Assembly (NCBI GenBank): GCA_004562915.1
Contig: SFQZ01000136.1
Coordinates: 1-5,705, forward strand
Source: a bacterium
GTDB lineage: Bacteria; Bacillota_A; Clostridia; Lachnospirales; Lachnospiraceae
Length of the DNA stretch: 5,705 nt
Direction of reading: 5' to 3'
A program made the translations under genes and the position numbers. Below, one piece after another: positions 1 through 5,017 of the stretch. Below the pieces are notes generated by a model. The model did no database searches and was not told the origin of the DNA. It was given only the letters and a program-made list of their open reading frames with translations. Positions within the stretch are counted from its first letter, which is position 1, and every line of letters starts with the position of its first letter.

Positions 1-128
1 CCTCCGACAGCACTTATCTGGTATATGCAAATGACGCGGATCTTACATTTGACGATATAACGAACTATATCTTTGGAAGTACCTATCCCAAGGAAAGGCA
101 AATGTATATCATTCCCCAGCCAGAATAA
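1..128 (+). CDS. C-terminal end of an unrecognised protein (partial, 5' end outside window)
   Basis: One plus-strand frame, whose first full codon is at 3, stays open for 41 codons and stops with TAA at 126-128. The other two plus frames close at 60 or earlier. The visible tail is acidic and rich in Tyr, Asp and Thr (it contains YANDADLTFDDITNYIF) and ends in MYIIPQPE. It shows no membrane segment, no metal motif and no catalytic signature, and I do not recognise the family. No terminator follows, and its stop codon overlaps the -35 box proposed for the coat genes, so the upstream gene and the coat cluster are packed closely in the same direction. A 41-codon open frame could arise by chance, so the call rests on its protein-like composition and on the well-spaced downstream promoter and gene. 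Confidence 0.55.
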   Translation, partial: SDSTYLVYANDADLTFDDITNYIFGSTYPKERQMYIIPQPE

Positions 129-152
129 AAAGGATATTTCTAAGCCATACTA
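123..152 (+). promoter_or_regulatory. Putative sigma-G-type (forespore) promoter of the coat gene pair
   Basis: GAATA at 123-127, an 18-bp spacer, and CATACTA at 146-152 fit the published Bacillus sigma-G pattern gHATR-N18-CATWHTA at every specified position. The start of transcription would fall near 159-160, leaving a leader of about 30 nt that holds AAAAGGAGGAT (174-184) before the ATG at 191. No good sigma-A promoter is visible in the same 60-bp gap. The -35 element overlaps the stop codon of the upstream gene. That the sporulation sigma factor of this organism uses the same consensus is inference. Confidence 0.5.
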
Positions 153-190
153 AGTCCGTAACACGAAATGTACAAAAGGAGGATGATACT

Positions 191-373
191 ATGTCTGATA
201 TTTCGATTCTGGACTTACAAAATCTGCGTCACCTGATCGGCGGTTTTGAAACCTGCCACTGCAAAATGACGGATTATGCATCCCAGTCACAGGATCCTGA
301 AGTAAAAAAGATTTTTCAGGATGCAGCGGATTCTGCCATGAAAAATAAGCAGGAATTGATGAAATTTTTATAG
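191..373 (+). CDS. Small CotF-like spore coat protein, N-terminal-half type
   Basis: This 60-residue protein is predicted to be two amphipathic helices (about residues 7-31 and 33-60) and has no signal peptide or membrane segment. It resembles the small ferritin-like or coat-associated proteins found next to CotF homologues in Clostridia, and also the N-terminal half of Bacillus CotF. The helix pair has the typical run of a hydrophilic turn (SQSQDPEV) followed by KKIF. A Cys-His-Cys group (residues 22-24, CHC) is notable in so small a protein and could serve in disulfide cross-linking or metal binding, which is inference. The start is well supported: AAAAGGAGGAT at 174-184 sits 6-8 nt before the ATG. 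It is the first gene of a two-gene unit; its stop codon TAG is part of the ribosome site TAGGAGG of the next gene, so translation is probably coupled. The alternative is a generic small helical protein without a coat role. Confidence 0.75.
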   Translation: MSDISILDLQNLRHLIGGFETCHCKMTDYASQSQDPEVKKIFQDAADSAMKNKQELMKFL

Positions 374-386
374 GAGGCACAGAGAA

Positions 387-644
387 ATGGACGAAAAGAC
401 GATGGTTACCGATACTCTGGTAGGAGTCAACGGGGAATTGAAAATGTTTGCGGATTATATTACCCAGACAGAAAACAAAGAACTGAAACAATGTCTGAAG
501 CAGATGCGAAATCAGACTGAAATGTCTCAGGAAAAACTTTATCAGGTTGCCCGGGAGAAAAGTTATTACGTTCCGGCAGCCAAAGCGACTCAGGAAGAGG
601 TTGAACATGTTAAATCCATCCTGACTCAGCCGCAAATGAAATAA
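387..644 (+). CDS. CotF-family spore coat protein (Coat_F domain)
   Basis: This 85-residue protein carries a near-complete Coat_F domain (Pfam PF07875 type). It starts MDEKTMVTDTLVGVNGELK, continues through a helix with the pattern TENKELKQCLKQMRNQ, and reaches the family hallmark EKLYQVAREKSYYVPAAKA (about residues 49-67) before a C-terminal helix. In Bacillus and Clostridia such proteins are structural components of the spore coat, assembled on the mother-cell side; there is no catalytic residue to look for. AGGAGG at 372-377 stands 9 nt before the ATG and overlaps the stop of the preceding gene, so both genes are expressed together. It is shorter than Bacillus CotF (about 160 residues), but together with its 60-residue neighbour it adds up to a similar length. 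The family assignment is firm; deposition in the coat of this organism is inferred. Confidence 0.85.
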   Translation: MDEKTMVTDTLVGVNGELKMFADYITQTENKELKQCLKQMRNQTEMSQEKLYQVAREKSYYVPAAKATQEEVEHVKSILTQPQMK

Positions 645-650
645 TCCTCA

Positions 651-688
651 GAATTGCATGGGCTGTCTACCTGGCAGCCCATACATTC
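651..688. terminator. Hairpin between convergent genes, possible two-way terminator
   Basis: ATGGGCTG (658-665) pairs perfectly with CAGCCCAT (675-682). The stem extends inward by T-G and C-G to a TACCT loop (668-672), and outward with small interruptions to GAA (651-653) and TTC (686-688). It starts 7 bp after the coat gene stop and lies 12 bp beyond the stop of the minus-strand gene ending at 700. Neither side has a clean U-tract (the minus side reads TGAGGATTATTTCATTT), so termination efficiency is uncertain. Confidence 0.5.
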
Positions 689-699
689 TGCCTTCATGA

Positions 700-1002
700 T
701 CACGGCATATACCAGTAAGAATTGAACTGATACAAATAAGTTCTTGCCCCTCTCGGCATCTGTGTTAACGCATTGAAAACATTATAATAATCTCCCGCTC
801 CCATTCCCAGACAAAGTGCCCCCAATGTTCCCAGAAATAAAAAAAACAATCCCACAGTTATCACAAGAGCTATGACATTTGCAACAATCCCCAAAGTCTT
901 TGCATCATCAAATTCCTTAAATTTCACCGCGCCCGGCTTGTGTTCGCCATGTGGAAGCGTATTTACATCTCCGTTATATTTTCCTTTGTAGATCAGTTTC
1001 AT
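700..1002 (-). CDS. Short DUF3267-related membrane protein lacking the peptidase core
   Basis: The 100-residue product begins MKLIYKGKYNGD and continues PHGEHKPGAVKFKE, which is how lachnospiraceal DUF3267 putative zincin peptidases begin. It ends with GDYYNVFNALTQMPRGA and a SYWYMP tail, resembling the C-terminus of the same proteins. Full-length members are roughly 180-200 residues and carry HEXXH in a membrane helix between these parts. Here the two ends are joined in frame around residues 52-62, leaving one long hydrophobic segment (about residues 39-68) and no His-Glu motif. A run of eight T on the coding strand (839-846) sits at the apparent junction. An ATG at 1008 is in frame, but the AGGAGG at 1010-1015 lies only 1 nt before it and 7 nt before the ATG at 1002, so 1002 is chosen. 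It is the second gene of an operon with the DUF6483 gene, 26 bp downstream of it. Family ends are recognised from memory; the deletion is inference. Confidence 0.7.
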   Translation of the reverse strand: MKLIYKGKYNGDVNTLPHGEHKPGAVKFKEFDDAKTLGIVANVIALVITVGLFFLFLGTLGALCLGMGAGDYYNVFNALTQMPRGARTYLYQFNSYWYMP

Positions 1003-1009
1003 TTTCATT

Positions 1010-1015
1010 CCTCCT
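1010..1015 (-). promoter_or_regulatory. Ribosome binding site that decides the start at 1002
   Basis: The minus strand reads TAGGAGGAATGAAAATG. The AGGAGG is one base from the first ATG (1008) and seven bases from the second (1002). Only the second spacing is efficient, and starting there gives the family-like N-terminus MKLIYKGKY. Confidence 0.65.
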
Positions 1016-1028
1016 ACTCTTTGCCCCT

Positions 1029-1427
1029 CTATATATGGTTCTGCAGCAATACTTCTACAACATCTTTATATCCACAGTGAAGAGCAATCTGCTTCAAACC
1101 ATCCAACGCCTCTTCCATCGAGTAATTATATTTCTCCAGAAATGCATCCCCTTTTTCAGCAATATACTCGTAAAAGAATACTGCCGCTGCCACTTCATCC
1201 TTATCATGATAATCCAGCGTTTCCAAAAGCATATTCTCCGCCTCATTGATTTTTCCGGCATCAATCAACTGCTTCCATTTCTCCGGTTTTGCTCCGGAAA
1301 CTCCGTATTTATTCTCCTTGTCAAGTTCCACCTGTACATACTGTTTTCCTAATACTAAACTGGATAAAATGGCGACCATCTCTTTGATAATCCGCATAAT
1401 ATAGTCTTTCTCATCTTCAAACTGCAT
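1029..1427 (-). CDS. DUF6483 family protein
   Basis: The 132-residue protein opens with MQFEDEKDYIMRIIKEMV, the characteristic start of DUF6483 proteins, a family seen mainly in Lachnospiraceae and other Clostridia with no known function. It is soluble, acidic and all-helical. An N-terminal helix (residues 3-27) precedes a linker with VQVELDKENKYGVSG (31-45), then a series of helical hairpins (48-132) reminiscent of TPR-like packing, including INEAENMLLETLDYHDKDE (60-78). No catalytic or binding motif is visible. AAAGGAGA lies about 6 nt before the ATG at 1427, which fixes the start. It is the first gene of a minus-strand operon with the shortened DUF3267 protein. A sigma-A-like promoter can be drawn upstream. 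The length matches the family and nothing suggests damage. The name is confident, the role unknown. Confidence 0.82.
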   Translation of the reverse strand: MQFEDEKDYIMRIIKEMVAILSSLVLGKQYVQVELDKENKYGVSGAKPEKWKQLIDAGKINEAENMLLETLDYHDKDEVAAAVFFYEYIAEKGDAFLEKYNYSMEEALDGLKQIALHCGYKDVVEVLLQNHI

Positions 1428-1453
1428 ACTTTTCTCCTTTATTCAAGCATAAC

Positions 1454-1484
1454 CCTATATGTAAAATATATCTTACATTTTCAA
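1454..1484 (-). promoter_or_regulatory. Possible sigma-A promoter of the DUF6483 operon
   Basis: On the minus strand TTGAAA (1484-1479) is followed after 17 bp by CATATA (1461-1456), or after 19 bp by TATAGG (1459-1454). The -35 is good and the -10 is mediocre. The region is very AT-rich, so chance matches are likely. The start of transcription would be near 1448, giving a short leader of about 20 nt before the ATG at 1427. Confidence 0.35.
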
Positions 1485-1525
1485 GAATACACAGTTGTGT
1501 CCGTATTATCAAGTGTATTTTACAT
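1459..1525. repeat. Inverted ATGTAAAATA / TATTTTACAT repeats upstream of the DUF6483 operon
   Basis: ATGTAAAATA at 1459-1468 recurs as its exact reverse complement TATTTTACAT at 1516-1525, and a third TTACAT half-site is at 1473-1478. The first and third form a dyad ATGTAA-N8-TTACAT that lies between the proposed -35 and -10 boxes of the minus-strand promoter. That is a natural place for a repressor, but the low complexity of the sequence makes coincidence a real alternative. Confidence 0.3.
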
Positions 1526-1672
1526 TTTATACTTTTTTAATTTGCCTGGTCTGCGGCCTTATGTTATACTTTCTACACTTGGAAACATTGATTGGTAAAA
1601 TTATCGCTGTTTTCTTGTATCGGCTGAATGTACCACGCAAGGAAGTAGAATCATTTACCGATCTGATTACAC

Positions 1673-1678
1673 GGAGGG
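1673..1678 (+). promoter_or_regulatory. Possible ribosome binding site for the 1687 start
   Basis: GGAGGG stands 8 nt before the ATG at 1687, a normal spacing. It may be only a chance by-product of Arg-Arg codons (CGG AGG) if the reading frame truly begins further upstream, where no other candidate start has a comparable site. Confidence 0.4.
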
Positions 1679-1686
1679 ATTTTGAT

Positions 1687-1944
1687 ATGTTATTTGACAG
1701 TTTTGAAGCTTATGATGTTCAGGAAACACGTCGGATCAGTAAGGAAGAGGGGCGCATGGAAGGTCATATGGAAATCCTTGTTCCACAAATCTGCAAAAAA
1801 CTCAAAAAGCAACTGCCCCCTACAGAAATTGCTGATCTGCTGGAAGAAGATATTCAAACGATTCAACGGATCTGTGATGTATCTGAAAAATATGCACCGG
1901 AATACGATACCAATAAAATCATCGCAGAACTCCTCGACTTATAA
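1687..1944 (+). CDS. C-terminal fragment resembling Rpn/PD-(D/E)XK transposase-like proteins
   Basis: The last 85 codons encode a charged, helical protein with a Glu-Gly repeat (SKEEGRMEGHMEILVPQ) and a second part containing CKKLKKQLPPTEIADLLEED and KYAPEYD. This layout, an EGxxEG helix followed by a small helix-turn-helix-like end, is typical of the C-terminal tail of Rpn-family recombination-promoting nucleases (PDDEXK_2 transposase-like proteins), abundant in Lachnospiraceae. Full members are about 250-350 residues; no nuclease domain is present here. The same frame is open back to a TTG at 1495, but the added 64 residues begin with a hydrophobic, low-complexity stretch (1495-1620) lacking a ribosome site, so I start at the ATG behind GGAGGG (1673-1678). 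Residues encoded from about 1630 (VPRKEVESF) may still be genuine family sequence. It could be a decaying pseudogene or an expressed remnant. Between 1428 and 1686 I see no other gene. Confidence 0.5.
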   Translation: MLFDSFEAYDVQETRRISKEEGRMEGHMEILVPQICKKLKKQLPPTEIADLLEEDIQTIQRICDVSEKYAPEYDTNKIIAELLDL

Positions 1945-1960
1945 TGAGCCCTATTTAATA

Positions 1961-2009
1961 AAAAACATCATCGGTGCACAGACAAATTACCCGCCGCACC
2001 GATGATGTT
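1961..2009 (-). terminator. Strong intrinsic terminator of the galactosidase operon
   Basis: AACATCATCGGTGC (1964-1977) and GCACCGATGATGTT (1996-2009) form a perfect 14-bp stem with an 18-nt loop. Read on the minus strand, the stem runs into TTTTT followed by ATTAAATAG, a good U-tract, 19 bp after the stop of the YczE-type gene. On the plus strand it is followed only by ATAATTT, so it may also weakly stop transcription of the fragment ending at 1944. The loop is longer than usual for a terminator. Confidence 0.85.
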
Positions 2010-2027
2010 ATAATTTCCAGCAATTTA

Positions 2028-2693
2028 CTATAAATCCACAACCTTCTCAATCCGCTTCCTGAAGAACTGGATCAACGGCCCGTTCAGCAATGCATTTGCA
2101 ATCGTTCCAATCCCCACGATCAGCCACACATTATTACCTGCCGCCAGGCAAAATGCGACTCCGATCACAATGACTGTAATATCGGAAGCTACTCTGGCAA
2201 ATTGAAAAGGCACTTTCCCTTTGGTCAGCTTCTCAATGATCAGAGCCACACTGTCATACGGAGAGAGTCCCATATCGGCGATCATATAAAGCGCCACACC
2301 GAGTGAGGCAAACAGCGTTCCCAGACACAAGGCCAGTATCCGAAGCGGAAGTGTCATTTCCACTTTCAGTACATCCAGCACTACCCAGCACAAAAAGTCT
2401 GCCGTATAGCCTACGCCTACCATATTAATAACCGTTCCCGGTCCGATCAAATGACGTACAGTAAAAAATACTACAACCAAAATTAATATATTCGCCACAA
2501 GCTGCCAGTTTCCAAAGGACCATCCGATAAAACCGCTGATCCCAAGATTCATCCCACTAAACGGATCTACTCCAAATTCACTCAGGCGATAGCAGGTCAC
2601 ACATATTCCGATCAAAAGAATTCCCAGCAGCATGAACGCAGCCCTCATTCCAGTTACGCCCTTTGCCTTTTCTTTTTTTTCTTCTTTCTTCAT
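2028..2693 (-). CDS. YczE/YyaS/YitT-type integral membrane protein (DUF6198-like)
   Basis: The 221-residue protein has a lysine-rich cytoplasmic start (MKKEEKKEKAKG) and about five membrane segments, near residues 17-37, 63-80, 118-137, 168-184 and 189-206, with another weak hydrophobic stretch at 86-106. It is built as two related halves: FGVDPFSGMNLGIS (40-53) is echoed by MGLSPYDSVALIIE (141-154), each after the first helix of its half. These GxxP(F/Y) turns are the hallmark of the YczE group (COG2364). Bacillus subtilis YczE has been linked to antibiotic production, but no transported substrate is established. The ATG is 5 bp after the galactosidase stop, and its site AAAGGAA (2702-2708) lies inside the last codons of that gene, so the two are co-translated from one mRNA. 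A role in uptake or efflux related to galactosides is conceivable but not shown. Family assignment is good; function is unknown. Confidence 0.82.
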   Translation of the reverse strand: MKKEEKKEKAKGVTGMRAAFMLLGILLIGICVTCYRLSEFGVDPFSGMNLGISGFIGWSFGNWQLVANILILVVVFFTVRHLIGPGTVINMVGVGYTADFLCWVVLDVLKVEMTLPLRILALCLGTLFASLGVALYMIADMGLSPYDSVALIIEKLTKGKVPFQFARVASDITVIVIGVAFCLAAGNNVWLIVGIGTIANALLNGPLIQFFRKRIEKVVDL

Positions 2694-2698
2694 TTCTA

Positions 2699-4927
2699 TT
2701 ATTCCTTTGCCTTTAACACATAGATTCTGGAATCAAAGTCTGTACATGGCGTTTTACCGGACAGAATTTCTCCTGCCGTCACATCGGAAGTGAGAAGGCC
2801 CAGATTCATCAGCTCATCTCCATAATTATCCGTACCGTTTTCCACATTTTCATACAAAGTATCTTCCAGCAGTCCCCGGAGCTGTATCCGGGTATATGGC
2901 ATATTGACTCCATTAAGTACACGATACCATCCCACCAGAGATGTTTTCTTATCCTCGCTTACCACCTGCCAGATCGTCTCATTGTTCTCAAACGGACTCT
3001 TCAGACGATAGAAGGTACCGAACTGTATGATTTCTCTGTATTCCTTCATAAAACTTATCTGCGACTTCACCTGCTCGATTTCTTCATCTGTCAGTTTGTT
3101 CAAATCCAGTTCGTAGCCAAATGTTCCAAAGTATGCTACATTTGCCCGTGTATGAAGTGGCGTATTTCGGAATACCTGATGATTCGGAGTCACAGAAACA
3201 TGGGCGCCGATACTGCTGATCGGGTAGCACATGGATGTGCCGTACTGAATTTTCAGTCGTTCCACGGCGTCTGAGTCATCGCTTGCCCATCCCTGCGGGG
3301 CATAATACAGGATTCCCGGGTCGAATCGTCCTCCTCCGCTTGCACAGGACTCAAACAGAACTTCAGGAAAGTTACTCGTAAGTCTCTCATACAAGTCATA
3401 CACTCCCAGAATGTACCGATGGAACACTTCTCCCTGGCGGTCCGCCGGAAGTGCTGCCGAATAACACTCCGTAATGCTGCGGTTCATATCCCATTTGATA
3501 TAAGAGATGCGCGCTTCCGCAAGCAGCTTCGCCATCATTTCGTAAATGCAGTCCACTACTTCTTTTCGTGAAAAATCCAGCACATACTGATATCTTCCGT
3601 GGGAAACACTGCGTCCCGGCGTCTGAAGAATCCAGTCCGGATGTAAGCGATACAGATCGGAATCCTTGTTCACCATCTCAGGTTCAAACCAAAGTCCAAA
3701 CTTCATACCCAACGCTTCAATCCGCTCTGCCAATCCTTTGATTCCTCTCGGAAGACGTTTCTTATTCGCGTACCAGTCTCCAAGGCCTGCGCGGTCACTG
3801 CTTCTTTCTCCAAACCAGCCGTCGTCGAGTACAAATAGTTCCACACCGCACTCTTTCGCTTTAGAAGCGATCTCCACCAGCCTATCCTCGGTAAAATCAA
3901 AATACGTCGCTTCCCAGTTATTATTTAAAATCGGTCTTACCCGGTCTCTCCAGTATCCTCTGGCAAGTCGGGAGCGGTACAGCCTGTGAAATGCCTGACT
4001 CATGCCATTCAGCCCTTCATTCGAATAAACCATAACCGCCTCCGGTGTCTGGAAATGTTCCCCTATATCCAGTTTCCAGTCAAACCCTGCCGGATTGATC
4101 CCCGCCGTGACTCTTGTCACATCATGCGTGTCCACTTCCGCCTGCATCCGGAAATTGCCGCTGTATACCAGACTGAAGCCGATAGCTTCCCCCTGATGCT
4201 CCGTCGTATGCGGGCGCTTCAGCACAAGAAACGGATTATGCTCATGAGATGAATTGCCACGTCTGCTGTCCACAGCCTGAATTCCCTGTTCCAGCACGCG
4301 TGTCTTAACATATCTTTCTCTCGCCCATGCTCCGGACAGCTGCAGCCATACATAATCCTTATCCGGCAGATCCAGATTCAGGCTCATGGCCGTGAGAAGG
4401 TGAACCGGAGCTTCTCCTTCATTTACAAACCGTGCACTCCTTGCGATCACTCCGTCCTTTTCGAATATCGTGTAAAGAAGTTCTAACTTTACTCCGGTCA
4501 ATTCATCTTTCAAAATAACCGTCAGGGTCTGTGCCTCATCATCTGATTCCGTATACGTTGCCGGAAGCCCTTCGAGGCGCGGTTTCCCGCCATTGATCGT
4601 ATGCCCGGCATACCGGAAATCTGAAAGACGGCTTCCGTTTTCCTGCAAAATCTCCACCGCCGGATGGCGATAGTCTGTCGTTCCGTATACCGGATACTCC
4701 TGTTTCAAATGCTCCAGCGAAAAGGTCCGATCCCCTTCATAAATATAAGAAGCCATTGGTCTGGGCGCTTTTTCGATCAAATAAGAGAAATCCTCTTTGT
4801 CACGAATCCGTTTCCCATAGTAAAGCTGGCCTAAATGACCATTTTCCAACACACACATCAGATAACTGATCTGCTGATTATATAAGTGAAAGATTCTGCT
4901 TTTTTCATGATAAATAATTGCTGCCAT
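2699..4927 (-). CDS. aga: Alpha-galactosidase, glycoside hydrolase family 36
   Basis: This 742-residue enzyme hydrolyses terminal alpha-1,6-galactose from melibiose, raffinose and related sugars, probably in the cytoplasm since it has no signal peptide. The N-terminal beta-sandwich (about 1-325) includes the family segment IYEGDRTFSLEHLKQEYPVYG. The (beta/alpha)8 catalytic domain (about 326-640) carries NNNWEATYFDF (W338), VLDDGWFG (D368, D369), GLWFEPEMVN (W413), HGRYQY (R445), YIKWDMNR with nucleophile D480, ESCASGGGRFD (C528) and GWASDDSDA, where D550 is the expected acid/base. A small beta domain ends the protein. Order and spacing match the tetrameric Geobacillus AgaA and Lactobacillus MelA type, with a constant offset of two from AgaA numbering as I recall it. 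Length is normal and nothing is missing. AAAGGAGG (4935-4942) lies 7 nt before the ATG. An AraC-type regulator gene is upstream and a YczE-type gene follows after 5 bp. Transglycosylation activity, known in this family, cannot be judged from sequence. Confidence 0.97.
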   Translation of the reverse strand: MAAIIYHEKSRIFHLYNQQISYLMCVLENGHLGQLYYGKRIRDKEDFSYLIEKAPRPMASYIYEGDRTFSLEHLKQEYPVYGTTDYRHPAVEILQENGSRLSDFRYAGHTINGGKPRLEGLPATYTESDDEAQTLTVILKDELTGVKLELLYTIFEKDGVIARSARFVNEGEAPVHLLTAMSLNLDLPDKDYVWLQLSGAWARERYVKTRVLEQGIQAVDSRRGNSSHEHNPFLVLKRPHTTEHQGEAIGFSLVYSGNFRMQAEVDTHDVTRVTAGINPAGFDWKLDIGEHFQTPEAVMVYSNEGLNGMSQAFHRLYRSRLARGYWRDRVRPILNNNWEATYFDFTEDRLVEIASKAKECGVELFVLDDGWFGERSSDRAGLGDWYANKKRLPRGIKGLAERIEALGMKFGLWFEPEMVNKDSDLYRLHPDWILQTPGRSVSHGRYQYVLDFSRKEVVDCIYEMMAKLLAEARISYIKWDMNRSITECYSAALPADRQGEVFHRYILGVYDLYERLTSNFPEVLFESCASGGGRFDPGILYYAPQGWASDDSDAVERLKIQYGTSMCYPISSIGAHVSVTPNHQVFRNTPLHTRANVAYFGTFGYELDLNKLTDEEIEQVKSQISFMKEYREIIQFGTFYRLKSPFENNETIWQVVSEDKKTSLVGWYRVLNGVNMPYTRIQLRGLLEDTLYENVENGTDNYGDELMNLGLLTSDVTAGEILSGKTPCTDFDSRIYVLKAKE

Positions 4928-4957
4928 CTTCGTTCCTCCTTTGAATTTCTGATAACA

Positions 4958-4963
4958 AGTATA
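4958..4963 (-). promoter_or_regulatory. Probable -10 box of an activator-dependent galactosidase promoter
   Basis: TATACT on the minus strand (4963-4958) is a strong -10 hexamer about 30 bp before the galactosidase ATG, giving a leader of roughly 24 nt that includes the ribosome site. At the correct distance upstream the -35 position reads TAACGC, far from TTGACA. A good -10 with no -35 is typical of promoters that need an activator of the AraC type, whose gene is immediately upstream. Transcription could also read through from the regulator gene because no terminator lies between them. Confidence 0.45.
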
Positions 4964-4990
4964 TCGCTCCTCAAAGGCTTGCGTTAGTTC

Positions 4991-5006
4991 TTTTTGTCAG
5001 CAAAAA
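4991..5006. promoter_or_regulatory. Palindromic site upstream of the galactosidase promoter
   Basis: TTTTTGTCAGCAAAAA is a perfect 6-bp dyad with a 4-bp centre, located 28-43 bp upstream of the TATACT box, just after the stop of the regulator gene. It is too AT-rich and lacks the following U-tract needed for a convincing terminator, so a protein-binding site is the better guess. AraC proteins usually bind direct rather than inverted repeats, so the binder may be a different factor. Confidence 0.3.
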
Positions 5007-5017
5007 CATATCAAATG

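Noticed and set aside
189..635. Long open frame on the minus strand opposite the two coat genes
   Set aside because: The plus-strand genes have strong ribosome sites and recognisable family sequence. The opposite frame encodes a Phe-rich, implausible protein and no good start site supports it.
951..1352. Plus-strand open frame opposite the DUF6483 gene
   Set aside because: It is a hydrophobic mirror of an AT-rich coding region, with no ribosome site and no family resemblance. The minus-strand DUF6483 protein is clear.
3666..4252. Two plus-strand open frames and one short minus frame within the galactosidase gene
   Set aside because: They lie opposite or out of frame with a complete, motif-verified GH36 enzyme and are shadows of it.
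4951..4965. GATA...TATC dyad at the galactosidase promoter as an operator
   Set aside because: Only four base pairs match and they overlap the -10 box, so this is within chance expectation.
4928..5017. Catabolite-response element (cre) near the galactosidase promoter
   Set aside because: I looked for the TGNAANCGNNNNCA-type pattern on both strands and found no acceptable match.
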